Assembly: GCA_902363445.1 (NCBI GenBank)
Contig: CABJAB010000005.1
Coordinates: 62,001 to 126,000, forward strand
Length of the DNA stretch: 64,000 nucleotides
Direction of reading: 5' to 3'
From: Lachnospiraceae bacterium
GTDB taxonomy: Bacteria > Bacillota > Clostridia > Lachnospirales > Lachnospiraceae
The translations under genes and the position numbers were made by a program. The notes beneath the pieces are model-generated. The model saw only the letters and a program-made list of their open reading frames with translations. It searched no databases and was not told the origin of the DNA. Positions 16,384 to 26,400 of this stretch are shown here, in pieces (the first letter of the stretch is position 1; every line of letters begins with the position of its first letter).

Positions 16384-16870
16384 CAGAACGAAGGGCATGA
16401 GCCCTGAGTGAAGGGGCGCAGCGCAATCCGCAAAGGAAGAGCAAGGCAGAACGAAGGGCGCGAGCCCTGAGTGAGGAGGCGCAGCGCAATCCGCGAAAGA
16501 GAGCGCAACAGAACGAAGGGCGCGAGCCCTGAGTGAGGAGGCGCAGCGCAATCCGCGAAAGAGAGCGCAACAGAACGAAGGGCGTGAGCCCTGAGTGAAG
16601 GGGCGCAGCGCAATCCGCAAAAGGGAGAGCAAGGCAGAACGAAGGGCGCGAGCCCTGAGTGAGGAGGCGCGGCGCGATCCGCAAAGGAAGAGCAAAGCAG
16701 AACGAAGGGCGCAAGCCCTGAGTGAAGGGGCGCAGCGCAATCCGCAAAGGAAGAGCAAGGCAGAACGAAGGGCGTGAGCCCTGAGTGAGGAGGCGCAGCG
16801 CGATCCGCGAAAGGGAGCGCAACAGAACGAAGGGCGCAAGCCCTGAGTGAGGAGGCGCGGCGCGATCCGC
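16384..16870 (+). repeat. Eight-unit tandem repeat array (62-64 bp units)
   Basis: GAACGAAGGG recurs at 16386, 16449, 16511, 16573, 16637, 16700, 16763 and 16825, i.e. every 62-64 bp. Each unit reads roughly GAACGAAGGGC-loop-GCCCTGAGTG, then a GGCGC(A/G)GCGC palindrome, then ATCCGC and a variable A/G-rich tail. The hairpin stem GGGC/GCCC is kept in all eight; the four-base loop is ATGA, GCGA, GCGA, GTGA, GCGA, GCAA, GTGA, GCAA. Seven of eight fit GNRA. Not CRISPR: there are no unique spacers. It fills the space between rbr and nadE. Confidence 0.85.
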
Positions 16871-16936
16871 GCATTGAACAGATGAAGAAGAGGAAGAGAG
16901 CCGTCGGCTCTTATATTAAGGGAGAATAAGGATATC

Positions 16937-18883
16937 ATGGAACAGGGATTTATTCGGGTAGGGGCAGCCACCCCCCAGATTTGTGTGGCGGACCCGGTTT
17001 ATAACAGGGGACAGATTGAAGCGCTGGCCAGGGAGGCCGCAGCCAGACAGGTGAAGGTGATTGTATTTCCGGAGCTGTGCCTGACTGGATACACATGCGG
17101 GGATCTGTTTCTCCAGGATACACTCTTGGACGCTGCAAAGGAAGAACTGGCAGTATTGGCAGATCATACAAAGGACTGGGATATCCTGATATTTGTGGGG
17201 CTTCCATGGGCAAAGGACGGACAGCTTTATAACGTGATGGCCGCGGTAAAGGACGGACAGGTACTGGGACTGGTCCCCAAGACTTTTATCCCCAATTATT
17301 CTGAATTCTACGAGGCGCGTCATTTCAGAAGCGGAAGCAGGACGGTGACGATGGAGCGTCTGCGCATGGCCAGCGGTATCGAGGATTTTGTACCGATGGG
17401 CGCCGATATTCTGTTTCAGTGTGCCAATATGGACGGTCTGGTGATCGGCGCTGAAGTGTGCGAGGACGTATGGGTGCCGAATCCCCCCAGCGGACGCCAT
17501 GCCCTGGCAGGGGCAACTCTTATCGTGAATTCTTCGGCCAGTGATGAGACCACCGGAAAAGGCGACTACAGGCGGAGCCTGATCGGAAATCAGTCGGCCA
17601 AACTGGTCTGCGGTTATGTATATGCGGATGCCGGGGAAGGAGAATCTTCCACGGATCTGGTATTTGCCGGACATAATGTTATATATGAAAACGGAACGTT
17701 TTTGAAAGAGTCCGGACGCTTTACCACAGGTCTTATCTGCGCGGATATGGATCTGGAGCGGCTGCAGAGTGACAGAAGGCGTCTCACCACATTCGGCCCC
17801 ATAGACGCCGGCGGCTATATGAAGGTATCCTTCAGCCTCAGGAAGTCCAGTCTGGACCTGGAACGTTCTGTGGACCCGGCGCCCTTCGTGCCGGGAAGAA
17901 AAGAAGACAGGGACAGACGGTGCGAAGAGATATTGTCGATCCAGGCCATGGGGCTTAAAAAAAGGCTTTCTCATACCGGCTGCAAAAACGCGGTGGTTGG
18001 GATTTCGGGAGGCCTGGATTCCACACTCGCTCTTCTGGTAACAGCCAGAGCCTTTGACCTGCTGGGCCTTTCCAGAAATCATATTACAGCCGTCACCATG
18101 CCCTGTTTTGGGACCACGGACAGGACCTATAACAACGCGTGTGAGCTGACCAGAAGCCTTGGCGCAGAGCTCATCGAGGTCGACATTAAAGAGTCGGTCA
18201 TGCTGCATTTCCGTGATATCGGACACGACCCGGAGGACAGATCGGTGGCCTACGAAAACAGCCAGGCGAGGGAACGGACACAAGTCCTGATGGATATTGC
18301 CAACCGGAGCGGAGGGATGGTCATTGGCACCGGCGACATGTCGGAGCTGGCGCTGGGATGGGCCACTTACAATGGGGACCATATGTCCATGTACGGCGTG
18401 AATGCGTCGGTGCCGAAGACATTGGTGCGCCATCTGGTGCGATACTATGCGGAGACCTGCGAAGATGAAAAATTGGCGGGAACCCTTCTGGATGTGCTGG
18501 ACACGCCCGTGAGCCCGGAGCTTCTGCCGCCGGAAGAGGGAAAGATCTCCCAGAAGACAGAGGATATTGTCGGGCCTTATGAGCTCCATGATTTCTTCTT
18601 GTACTATATCCTGCGTTTCGGATACCGGCCGGCGAAGATATTCCGGCTGGCAGAGAAAGCCTTTGGCGGAACGTACCAGAAAAAAACAATCCTGAAATGG
18701 CTGACCACGTTTTACCGGAGATTCTTCTCCCAGCAGTTCAAGCGTTCCTGCCTGCCTGACGGGCCGAAGGTGGGAAGCGTAGCGGTTTCTCCCAGAGGAG
18801 ATCTGAGAATGCCCAGCGATGCCAGCGCAAGGCTTTGGCTCTCGGAGGCGGAGAAGCTGGCAGGATCAGATGAGCTTAAATAG
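16937..18883 (+). CDS. nadE: Glutamine-dependent NAD+ synthetase
   Basis: 648 residues, the long two-domain type. The N-terminal nitrilase-like glutaminase (to about residue 310) has FPELCLTGYTCGDLF, the lysine of LVPKTFIPNYSEFYE and the nucleophile in GAEVCEDVWVPNPPS. The C-terminal synthetase has the PP-loop GISGGLDSTLALL, then GTGDMSELALGW. It makes NAD+ from deamido-NAD+, ATP and glutamine-derived ammonia in the cytoplasm. ATG 16937 follows GGGAGAATAAGG. The C terminus KRSCLPDGPKVG is typical of the family. Confidence 0.95.
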   Translation: MEQGFIRVGAATPQICVADPVYNRGQIEALAREAAARQVKVIVFPELCLTGYTCGDLFLQDTLLDAAKEELAVLADHTKDWDILIFVGLPWAKDGQLYNVMAAVKDGQVLGLVPKTFIPNYSEFYEARHFRSGSRTVTMERLRMASGIEDFVPMGADILFQCANMDGLVIGAEVCEDVWVPNPPSGRHALAGATLIVNSSASDETTGKGDYRRSLIGNQSAKLVCGYVYADAGEGESSTDLVFAGHNVIYENGTFLKESGRFTTGLICADMDLERLQSDRRRLTTFGPIDAGGYMKVSFSLRKSSLDLERSVDPAPFVPGRKEDRDRRCEEILSIQAMGLKKRLSHTGCKNAVVGISGGLDSTLALLVTARAFDLLGLSRNHITAVTMPCFGTTDRTYNNACELTRSLGAELIEVDIKESVMLHFRDIGHDPEDRSVAYENSQARERTQVLMDIANRSGGMVIGTGDMSELALGWATYNGDHMSMYGVNASVPKTLVRHLVRYYAETCEDEKLAGTLLDVLDTPVSPELLPPEEGKISQKTEDIVGPYELHDFFLYYILRFGYRPAKIFRLAEKAFGGTYQKKTILKWLTTFYRRFFSQQFKRSCLPDGPKVGSVAVSPRGDLRMPSDASARLWLSEAEKLAGSDELK

Positions 18884-18922
18884 AAGAGATGCCTGCGGCG
18901 CGGCCGCAGCAGATTGTCAGTA

Positions 18923-18955
18923 CAAAAGCCTGTGGAAACATAGGCTTTTGTTTAT
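18923..18955 (+). terminator. Terminator after nadE
   Basis: AAAAGCCT (18924-18931) pairs with AGGCTTTT (18942-18949) over a 10-nt loop and is followed by a T-rich stretch. Confidence 0.75.
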
Positions 18956-19102
18956 ATAATAAGCAATTTGGATAAGCGGCTTTTGCTCCCAGTTTTGACG
19001 GAAACTGCTGTCTGTGCTGGCCGGAGTATCAGGATGGACGGGTCTGGAAGAGTATGATATACTGAGTACACAAGATAAATAGGATTTAAAGGGGGCATAC
19101 CT

Positions 19103-19657
19103 ATGTTTGTTTCTTTTAGAAAATGGAGGGAAGAGGATGCAGAGGCTCTGGCTTTTTATGCCAACGATGCGGACGTGTCCCGATATATGAGGGATTCATT
19201 TTCATATCCTTATACAAAAGAGTCTGCCGTGGATTTTATTCGTATTCGCCGGGAATACGAAGGCCGTGACTGTTTTTTTGCTGTGGAGTACGACGGAGAA
19301 GCCATAGGAGGCGCCAATGTCGGATTCCGGACCGATGTGAACTGCCGTACCGCCGGGATCGGCTATTGGCTGGGAAAACGGTATTGGGGCAGGGGGATCG
19401 GCTCGCAGATTGTGAAGATGCTCTGTGCCGAGGCGTTCAGCCGGCCGGAGATCCTGCGCGTAGACGCGGAGATCGTAAGAGAGAATGAAGGCTCCAGGCG
19501 GGTACTGGAAAAGAACGGGTTCCGGCTGGAGGGAATCCTGAGGAAGAATATCTGTAAGCGAGGTGAGATTCTGGATTCCTGCGTTTACAGCCTTCTCCGG
19601 GAGGAATACGAATCTATGAAGGGGAGAAAGAACAGTGAAACAGGAGTCGGGGTGTGA
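19103..19657 (+). CDS. GNAT family N-acetyltransferase (RimJ/RimL-like)
   Basis: 184 residues. RimJ/L-type acetyltransferase signs: LGKRYWGRGIGSQIVKM acetyl-CoA loop near residue 93, then VRENEGSRRVLEKNGFRLEG and a terminal VYSLLREEY. Such proteins acetylate N-terminal amines of ribosomal proteins or small molecules; the target is not readable. A TATACT box about 45 bp upstream may be its -10. The next small gene overlaps its last 23 bases, so the two are coupled. Confidence 0.85.
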   Translation: MFVSFRKWREEDAEALAFYANDADVSRYMRDSFSYPYTKESAVDFIRIRREYEGRDCFFAVEYDGEAIGGANVGFRTDVNCRTAGIGYWLGKRYWGRGIGSQIVKMLCAEAFSRPEILRVDAEIVRENEGSRRVLEKNGFRLEGILRKNICKRGEILDSCVYSLLREEYESMKGRKNSETGVGV

Positions 19658-19817
19658 ATACTGCGCCAATTATACATATGAAGAAGAATATGGCTACTAT
19701 GTATGTGACGCCGATCTGGATGAAGACGAGATGGAGCGTTTTTTAAGGAGTGATTTTGCGGGATGTCCTTACTTTCAGACGAATGATGAATATAAGATAG
19801 TCAGAAAACAGATATAG
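19635..19817 (+). CDS. Small cysteine-containing protein (DUF6472-like)
   Basis: 60 residues, acidic, starting at GTG 19635 inside the end of the GNAT gene (AGGGGAGAAAG upstream). Sequence shows CEYCANYTYEEEYGYYVC and a later C in FAGCPYF: four cysteines in a CxxC...C...C pattern that may bind zinc or a cluster. I recognise this as the short protein annotated DUF6472 in Lachnospiraceae; its function is unknown. It precedes upp by 20 bp. Confidence 0.72.
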   Translation: MKQESGCEYCANYTYEEEYGYYVCDADLDEDEMERFLRSDFAGCPYFQTNDEYKIVRKQI

Positions 19818-19837
19818 GAAGAAAAGGAGAATGAACG

Positions 19838-20467
19838 ATGGAAAATGTGTTTATGATGGATCATCCGTTGATTCAGCATAAAATATCGATGCTGAGAGAC
19901 TGCCGTACCGGCACCAATGAATTCCGGAAGCTGGTGGAAGAGATCGCGGTATTGATGGGATATGAAGCTTTCCGGGACCTTCCGTTAAAGGAAGTAGAGG
20001 TGCGGACCCCCATTGAGTCCTGCAGCACACCGATGATTTCTGGAAAGAAGCTGGCGGTCGTACCGATCCTGCGGGCCGGACTCGGCATGGTGAGCGGTAT
20101 CCTGACGCTGGTCCCTTCCGCAAAAGTGGGGCATATCGGGCTTTACAGAGATCCAGTCACCCATGAGCCGAAGGAATATTACTGTAAGCTTCCGGAATTT
20201 ATAGAACAGCGGGTGGTGACAGTCGTCGATCCCATGCTGGCGACAGGAGGGTCCGCGGAGGCCGCCGTCAACTTTATAAAGGAAAAAGGCGGTAAGCAGA
20301 TCAAATTCCTCTGTATCATCGCTGCGCCGGAAGGCCTGGAGCGCCTGCACCAATCGCATCCGGACATTCAGATCTACTGCGGCCATCTGGACAGGGAGCT
20401 AGATGAAAATGCCTATATCTGCCCTGGACTGGGAGACGCGGGAGACAGGATATTCGGGACCAAGTAA
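19838..20467 (+). CDS. upp: Uracil phosphoribosyltransferase
   Basis: 209 residues, standard length. Upp joins uracil to PRPP to give UMP in pyrimidine salvage. Signatures: [20 protein letters not shown] at the N terminus, [14 protein letters not shown], the PRPP loop [11 protein letters not shown], and the uracil-binding C terminus [20 protein letters not shown] follows AAAAGGAGAATG. The amidohydrolase gene starts on the next base after the stop. Confidence 0.96.
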   Translation: MENVFMMDHPLIQHKISMLRDCRTGTNEFRKLVEEIAVLMGYEAFRDLPLKEVEVRTPIESCSTPMISGKKLAVVPILRAGLGMVSGILTLVPSAKVGHIGLYRDPVTHEPKEYYCKLPEFIEQRVVTVVDPMLATGGSAEAAVNFIKEKGGKQIKFLCIIAAPEGLERLHQSHPDIQIYCGHLDRELDENAYICPGLGDAGDRIFGTK

Positions 20468-21364
20468 ATGGAAAGGAAACGTCAGAGCATGTTCGGAGAA
20501 TGTCACGGACATATATTTATGAACGGCGTCAATTATAAAGACGCTGTAGCCCTCCATAAAAACGGAGTGGATAAAGAAGAGGTGAAGAAACGCCTGGAGG
20601 AGTATCGGAAATCGGAAATAAGCTTCTTCCGGGAGGGAGGAGATTATCTGGGAGTCTCTTCTTATGCGGCGGAGATCGCGGAGGATTACGGGATCGACTA
20701 CCGGACCCCAGTTTTTGCGATTCACAAAAAGGGGCACTATGGGAGCATCGTAGGTTTAGAATACGATACCCTTCCGGAATTCGCGGCGCTGGTGAAAAAA
20801 GCGGAACGGGAAGGGGCGGATTTTATCAAGATCATGTTCTCTGGACTGCTGGACTTTAATACATACGGCCGGATCACCGGCACCGGGCTGGAGCTTTCGG
20901 AAATGAAGGAGCTGGTGCATATCTGTCATGAGGAAGGGTTTTCCGTGATGGTGCATGTGAACAGCGCGCAGACAGTGCATGACGCCATTGTGAGCGGGGC
21001 GGACAGCATTGAACACGGAGCCTATATGACGGACAGAGAGCTGGAGCTTTTAGCCGGACGGGAAACCGTGTGGGTGCCGACGGTAGCCCCGGCCGGAAAC
21101 TTGAGGGGAACAGGCCGGTTTGATGAAAAGACAGTGGACGCCATTGTCCGGATGCAGATAAATAATGTGAGAAAGGCCATTGCTTTTGGCGTTCATGTGG
21201 CGCTGGGGAGCGACGCGGGCGCCGTCACGGTGCCGCACGGTACCGGGCTTTTTGACGAATACAATTATCTGCTGGAAGCGGCGGACGGGGATAAAGAGAA
21301 GCTGGACCAAGTGCTTGCCCAGTCGGAAGATATCGTGAAAAGAAAGTTCAGGAAAGGCCGTTAA
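20468..21364 (+). CDS. Amidohydrolase-family metal-dependent hydrolase
   Basis: 298 residues from ATG 20468, directly abutting upp; ATG 20489 (MFGECHGHIF) is an alternative start and keeps the whole domain. Metal-ligand motifs of the amidohydrolase TIM barrel: ECHGHIFMNG (HxH), VMVHVNSAQ (His), GADSIEHGAYM (His), and VALGSDAGAV (Asp). It lacks the dihydroorotase signature, so a pyrimidine-ring substrate is only suggested by the adjacent upp. Cytoplasmic. Confidence 0.82.
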   Translation: MERKRQSMFGECHGHIFMNGVNYKDAVALHKNGVDKEEVKKRLEEYRKSEISFFREGGDYLGVSSYAAEIAEDYGIDYRTPVFAIHKKGHYGSIVGLEYDTLPEFAALVKKAEREGADFIKIMFSGLLDFNTYGRITGTGLELSEMKELVHICHEEGFSVMVHVNSAQTVHDAIVSGADSIEHGAYMTDRELELLAGRETVWVPTVAPAGNLRGTGRFDEKTVDAIVRMQINNVRKAIAFGVHVALGSDAGAVTVPHGTGLFDEYNYLLEAADGDKEKLDQVLAQSEDIVKRKFRKGR

Positions 21365-21419
21365 GCGGATCGTGAGACGGCGGCAGCGAAATCGGAAGTA
21401 AAAGGAAGGAAACAGGAAT

Positions 21420-22328
21420 ATGAACAGCCAGGCAGAATTTAAAGAGGCTTTAGGAAACCTGCTTTTGATCGCAGAAGCGTCCGGTCACCAAGTGACGGAG
21501 CAGCAGATAAAAGATTGTTTTTCCGGATGGGATCTGACGGAGGAACAGTGGAAATTAATATACAGCTACCTGGAATTGAATCAGATCAAGGTAGAGGCCC
21601 ATGAAATGGATGCTGCGAGCCTTTCCTATCTGAAGGGAAGGAAAATGCCGGAAGAAAGCGCCGATGAAGCAGAAGGCAGACGGAAAAAGGACTCAGGGCT
21701 GACCGGAGAGGATTCCCGCTGCTATCAGATGTATCTGGAAGAGCTGGAAGCGGTGGAGGCAATAGGGAGAGAAGAGCTGGAAATGCTCTTAAATAGGCTG
21801 GAAGACGGTGACAGGCGCGTAAGAGACCGTCTGGCGGAAGGCCATCTCAGACGGGTGGTGGAGCTGGCGAAGGAATATGCCGGGAGAGGCGTCCTGATGG
21901 CGGATCTGATACAGGAAGGGAATATGGCTCTCCTGATGGCCATGGAGTCTTTTTCCGGCGGGGATTTCGGCGTCCATGTCACGAAGGAGATCTGCAGCGC
22001 CATGGATGCGGCGATCGCAGAGCAGACGGGGCAGGAGGATACCGGCAGCTATCTAGCCTCCCAGGCAAATGCGATGATGAACGCAACGGAAGAGCTGGTG
22101 GAGGAATTAGGGCGCGAGGCAACTCTGGAAGAGGTGGCAAAGAGGATGAACCTGAGCGAGGAGATGACAAAGGATATCATGAAAATATCCATGGATGCCC
22201 TGTCTCTTGTGGAAGCGAACGGAAGCGGGGAAGTCTTCGGCGGAAAAGCTTTTTCAGGCGCGGAAGGTTTCGGAGAACATTCGGGATCTTGCCGCCATGA
22301 TCACGACTGCGGCCACAGCCACGACTGA
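21420..22328 (+). CDS. Sigma-70-like protein lacking region 4, His-rich C terminus
   Basis: 302 residues. Residues 1-60 resemble sigma-70 region 1.1; SRCYQMYLEELEAV is like region 1.2; EGHLRRVVELAKEYAGRGVLMADLIQEGNMALLMAMESF matches region 2.1-2.2, the core-binding helix. The -10 recognition part (2.3-2.4) is short and poorly kept, and ELGREATLEEVAKRMNLSEEMTKDIM resembles region 3. No region 4 (the -35 helix-turn-helix) follows; the protein ends in HDHDCGHSHD, a metal-binding-like tail. It probably binds core RNA polymerase without directing a standard promoter, or is a decoy/anti-sigma-like factor. ATG follows AAGGAAGGAAAC. Confidence 0.72.
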   Translation: MNSQAEFKEALGNLLLIAEASGHQVTEQQIKDCFSGWDLTEEQWKLIYSYLELNQIKVEAHEMDAASLSYLKGRKMPEESADEAEGRRKKDSGLTGEDSRCYQMYLEELEAVEAIGREELEMLLNRLEDGDRRVRDRLAEGHLRRVVELAKEYAGRGVLMADLIQEGNMALLMAMESFSGGDFGVHVTKEICSAMDAAIAEQTGQEDTGSYLASQANAMMNATEELVEELGREATLEEVAKRMNLSEEMTKDIMKISMDALSLVEANGSGEVFGGKAFSGAEGFGEHSGSCRHDHDCGHSHD

Positions 22329-22356
22329 GAAAAACGGAAGGTCAGGACAGGCCGTT

Positions 22357-23160
22357 TCAGTCCCGGCGGATATCCCGTATTTTGTGATAGAGCCATGCGG
22401 CGGCGATGCCGGATAAACCCAAAACGGGGACGGAGAAGATCAGCTCCTTTTGGGCTGTTGAGCCTAAAAATGCGAAAGAGGTCAGATTAGCCGCGCAGTG
22501 AAAGAGGACTGCAGCAAGAAGAGTCCTGTAATGCTCGGCCGTATGGGCCAGGAGCAGGCCCATGCAGAAACCATAAAAGATCTGCGGCGCGTTTCCATGG
22601 AATAAAGCGAATGTGATGGAAGTAAGGAGAGCCGTGGACAGATATCCCATGTATTTCCGCAGCAGCAGAAATCCCATGCCCCGGAAAATGAGTTCTTCTG
22701 CCACCGGAATCAGCAGACAGGTACAGAGAGCCGTCAGGAGCCGGTGAGACTGAGCGGTGGCTGCTTCTATGGATTCGCTGGCAGGAAGCAGCTCCGGGAG
22801 TCTGGAGAATTCCATGAGAAGGTTGAAGAATATGGCTCCGGCGACTCCAAAAAAGACGGCATATCCGTACTGGGACACCCGGAGCTTTTGTCCGTCTGCC
22901 GGTTTGAGAGAACGTTTCTTTAAAACATGGTAAATGATTCCGAGGACAGCGCTTATGAAGACGGCGCCGATGCTGGAATAGAGGATGGCCATATTTTCTT
23001 TTAGAAAGGAAATGGACGGAGAGCCTGGAGTAGTATTTTCCAGGGAAGTGCGGAGGCCGTTCAGGATTTTGGCAGCAAAAAACACAGCCTGTTCATAAAA
23101 TAGAATAGGAAGCGCCAGACAGCAGAGGACTGCTGTCAGTTTTTTTATGGTTTTGTCCAT
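22357..23160 (-). CDS. CPBP (CAAX-type) intramembrane metalloprotease
   Basis: 267 residues with about seven hydrophobic segments. The Abi/CPBP signature is seen: VAEELIFRGMGFLLLRKY (EExxxR) and FALFHGNAPQIFYGFCMGLLLAH (FxxxH). These membrane proteases are involved in peptide maturation or immunity to bacteriocins, or are of unknown role. ATG preceded by GGGGGAA. It converges on the sigma-like gene and diverges from purL. A near-consensus promoter lies at 23268-23296. Confidence 0.88.
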   Translation of the reverse strand: MDKTIKKLTAVLCCLALPILFYEQAVFFAAKILNGLRTSLENTTPGSPSISFLKENMAILYSSIGAVFISAVLGIIYHVLKKRSLKPADGQKLRVSQYGYAVFFGVAGAIFFNLLMEFSRLPELLPASESIEAATAQSHRLLTALCTCLLIPVAEELIFRGMGFLLLRKYMGYLSTALLTSITFALFHGNAPQIFYGFCMGLLLAHTAEHYRTLLAAVLFHCAANLTSFAFLGSTAQKELIFSVPVLGLSGIAAAWLYHKIRDIRRD

Positions 23161-23267
23161 ATGATTCCCCCGGAATGGAAATTTATCGTTTGTCCGCCGG
23201 GCGCGGTCTGAGCCCCTTACCTCTCAGAACGCATCCGCATTGGGACACGAGATATTCTCTTGCGTTT

Positions 23268-23296
23268 ATCATATCGGACTTGAAGCTGTGTGTCAA
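23268..23296 (-). promoter_or_regulatory. Promoter of the CPBP gene
   Basis: Minus strand: TTGACA (23296-23291), 17-bp spacer, TATGAT (23273-23268). Confidence 0.75.
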
Positions 23297-23325
23297 CGGA
23301 GAGGCGTATTTTCTGTGAGTGGAAA

Positions 23326-23354
23326 TTGACTTTCACGGGAAAATGAAATATGAT
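23326..23354 (+). promoter_or_regulatory. Promoter of purL
   Basis: TTGACT (23326-23331), 17-bp spacer, TATGAT (23349-23354). It is back to back with the CPBP promoter. I see no purine or PurR-like box. Confidence 0.75.
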
Positions 23355-23420
23355 ATTAAGAAGAAAAATGCAATACGTGGTATGTGAATTGATAAAACAC
23401 AAGAAGGCATGGAGGTACCT

Positions 23421-26400
23421 ATGAGCGTAAGACGTATTTATGTGGAAAAAAAGAAGCCTTTTGCGGTCCAGGCAAAGGAGCTTAAAGAAGAAATCGGCAG
23501 TTATCTGGGGATCCGTACGGTAAAGGATGTCCGCATCCTTATCCGGTATGATGTGGAGAACCTGTCTGAGGACACCTATGCAAAGTCAAAGGGGACGATT
23601 TTTTCCGAGCCGCCGGTGGACATCCTTTATGAAGGGGATTTTGATAAAAAGCCGGAGGATACTGTGTTTTCTGTGGAATATCTGCCGGGACAGTTTGACC
23701 AAAGAGCGGACTCCGCGGAACAGTGTGTGAAGCTGCTCAATGAAAACGAAGAGCCTGTTATCAAAAGCGCGACTACGTATGTAATAGAAGGTACCCTGAC
23801 AGAGGAAGAAAAGGAAGCGATAAAGGAACACTGTATCAACCCTGTCGACAGCCGTGAGGCGTCGGACGTGCTTCCTGAGACATTGATCACGAAATTCAAT
23901 GAGCCTGCCGATGTGACCATCCTGGAAGGCTTTCGTGAAATGGGCGAAGAAGAGTTTAGGACACTTTATGATTCTCTGAATCTGGCCATGACGTTCAAGG
24001 ATTTTCTTCATATCCAGAATTATTTTCGGACGGAAGAGAAGCGGGAGCCTTCCATGACGGAAATCCGCGTTCTGGATACGTATTGGTCGGACCACTGCCG
24101 CCATACCACATTCCAGACAGAGCTCAAACATGTAGCGTTTGGAGAAGGAGATTACAAAAAGCCCATCGTGGCTTCTTATGAGAAATATATGTCTGACCGG
24201 GCGGAAATCTTTAAAGGCAGGGATGATAAATTTGTCTGCCTGATGGATTTGGCCCTGATGGCCATGCGTAAGCTGAAAAAGGAAGGGAAGCTCGACGATC
24301 AGGAGGAATCTGACGAGATCAACGCGTGCAGCATCGTGGTTCCCGTGGAGATTGACGGCGTTACCGAAGAATGGCTTGTAAATTTTAAGAACGAGACACA
24401 CAACCATCCTACGGAGATCGAGCCTTTCGGCGGGGCGGCTACCTGCCTGGGCGGAGCGATCCGCGATCCGCTGTCCGGGCGCACCTACGTGTACCAGGCG
24501 ATGCGTGTGACCGGCGCGGCAGATCCGACCGTCCCGGTTTCCGAGACAATGAACGGGAAGCTGCCTCAGAAGAAGCTGGTACGGGGGGCGGCCCATGGGT
24601 ACAGCTCATATGGGAATCAGATCGGATTGGCGACCGGCCTTGTGAAGGAGATTTACCACCCCAACTATGCGGCAAAGCGTATGGAGATCGGTGCGGTCAT
24701 GGGAGCGGCGCCGAGACGCGCAGTCATCCGGGAGACGTCCGATCCAGGAGACATCATCATCCTTTTGGGCGGCCGTACCGGACGCGACGGCTGCGGAGGA
24801 GCCACCGGTTCTTCCAAAGTCCATACGGAGAAATCCATAGAGACCTGCGGCGCGGAGGTGCAGAAGGGAAATGCGCCCACAGAGCGTAAGATCCAGAGGC
24901 TGTTCCGCAGAGAAGAGGTCAGCAGGATCATTAAGAAATGCAATGACTTTGGCGCGGGAGGCGTATCGGTGGCCATCGGCGAGCTGGCGGACGGACTGAT
25001 CATCGATCTGGATAAAGTGCCGAAGAAGTATGCCGGCCTGGACGGCACGGAGATCGCCATCTCCGAATCTCAGGAGCGTATGGCAGTGGTCGTGGATAAA
25101 AAAGATGTGGACAAGTTCCTGGACTTTGCGGCTGAGGAGAATCTGGAAGCGGTCCCTGTGGCGGAAGTGACGAAGTCTCCCCGCCTTAAGATGTCATGGA
25201 GAGGGAACACTATCGTGGACATCAGCCGTGCGTTTCTGGATACCAACGGAGCGCATCAGGAGACTGATGTGGAGGTGAAGATACCGGCGCGGGCCGGGAA
25301 CCCGTTTGATAAAAAAGAAGCAGGAGATGTGAAGGCAAAATGGCTTGACATGCTTAAAGATTTGAACGTCTGCTCTCAGAAGGGATTGGTGGAGATGTTT
25401 GACAGCTCCATCGGAGCAGGTTCTGTATATATGCCCTACGGCGGAAAATATCAGATGACAGAGACGCAGGCCATGGTGGCGAAGCTTCCTGTGCTGGAGG
25501 GAAAGACCGATACGGTGACGATGATGAGCTATGGCTTCGATCCGTACCTGTCTTCTTGGAGCCCTTACCACGGGGCAGTTTATGCGGTGGTGTCTTCCAT
25601 TGCGAAGATTGTAGCCGCCGGCGGGGATTATAAGAAGATCCGCTTTACTTTCCAGGAATATTTCCGCAGGATGACGGAAGACCCCTCCAGATGGGGAGAG
25701 CCTTTTTCCGCGCTTCTGGGGGCCTATGACGCCCAGCTCGGCTTTGGACTGCCTTCCATCGGAGGAAAGGACAGTATGTCCGGCTCCTTTAATGAACTGG
25801 ATGTCCCTCCTACTCTGGTCTCGTTTGCGGTTGATGTGGCCAGCGACAAGACGATCATCACCCCGGAACTGAAACAGGCGGGAGACAAACTGGTTCTGTT
25901 CACCATTGACAGAGACGAATATGATATGCCCGTATACACTCAGGCCATGGATCAGTACGGCAGGATATTCTCTGATATCAAGGAAGGAAAGATCACGGCG
26001 GCTTATGAGGTGGAGCGCCACGGCGCAGCGGAAGCGGTCAGCAAGATGGCTTTCGGAAACAGGATGGGCGTGAAGATAGAGCACAATGTATCGCCGGAGG
26101 ATCTGTTTGCCGCAGGCTGGGGCAGCATTGTGGCGGAAGTACCGGCGGATAAGGTATCCGCTCTGTCCGGCCGCTATACGGTCATCGGAGAAGTGACGGA
26201 TGCCGGAGCCATTGAATACGGCAGCATGAAGCTGAGCCTGGAGGAGGCTCAGAAGACGTGGGAAGCGCCGCTGGAAAAAGTATTCCCGACGGTATCCGGC
26301 GTGGAAGAGAAAAAGGTGGACGAGCCGCTGTATAAAGCGGACAATATCCATGTGTGCAGACACAAGGTGGCCAGGCCTACGGTATTCATTCCTGTATTTC

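Noticed and set aside
16384-16870. CRISPR array
   Set aside because: Units are tandem with no unique spacers, and no cas genes are present.
16264-16971. Long minus-strand open frames of low-complexity peptide across the tandem array
   Set aside because: They exist only because the 62-64-bp units contain no stops; unit length is not a multiple of three, so all frames stay open and the peptide (LRSALLFLCG-like) has no ribosome site.
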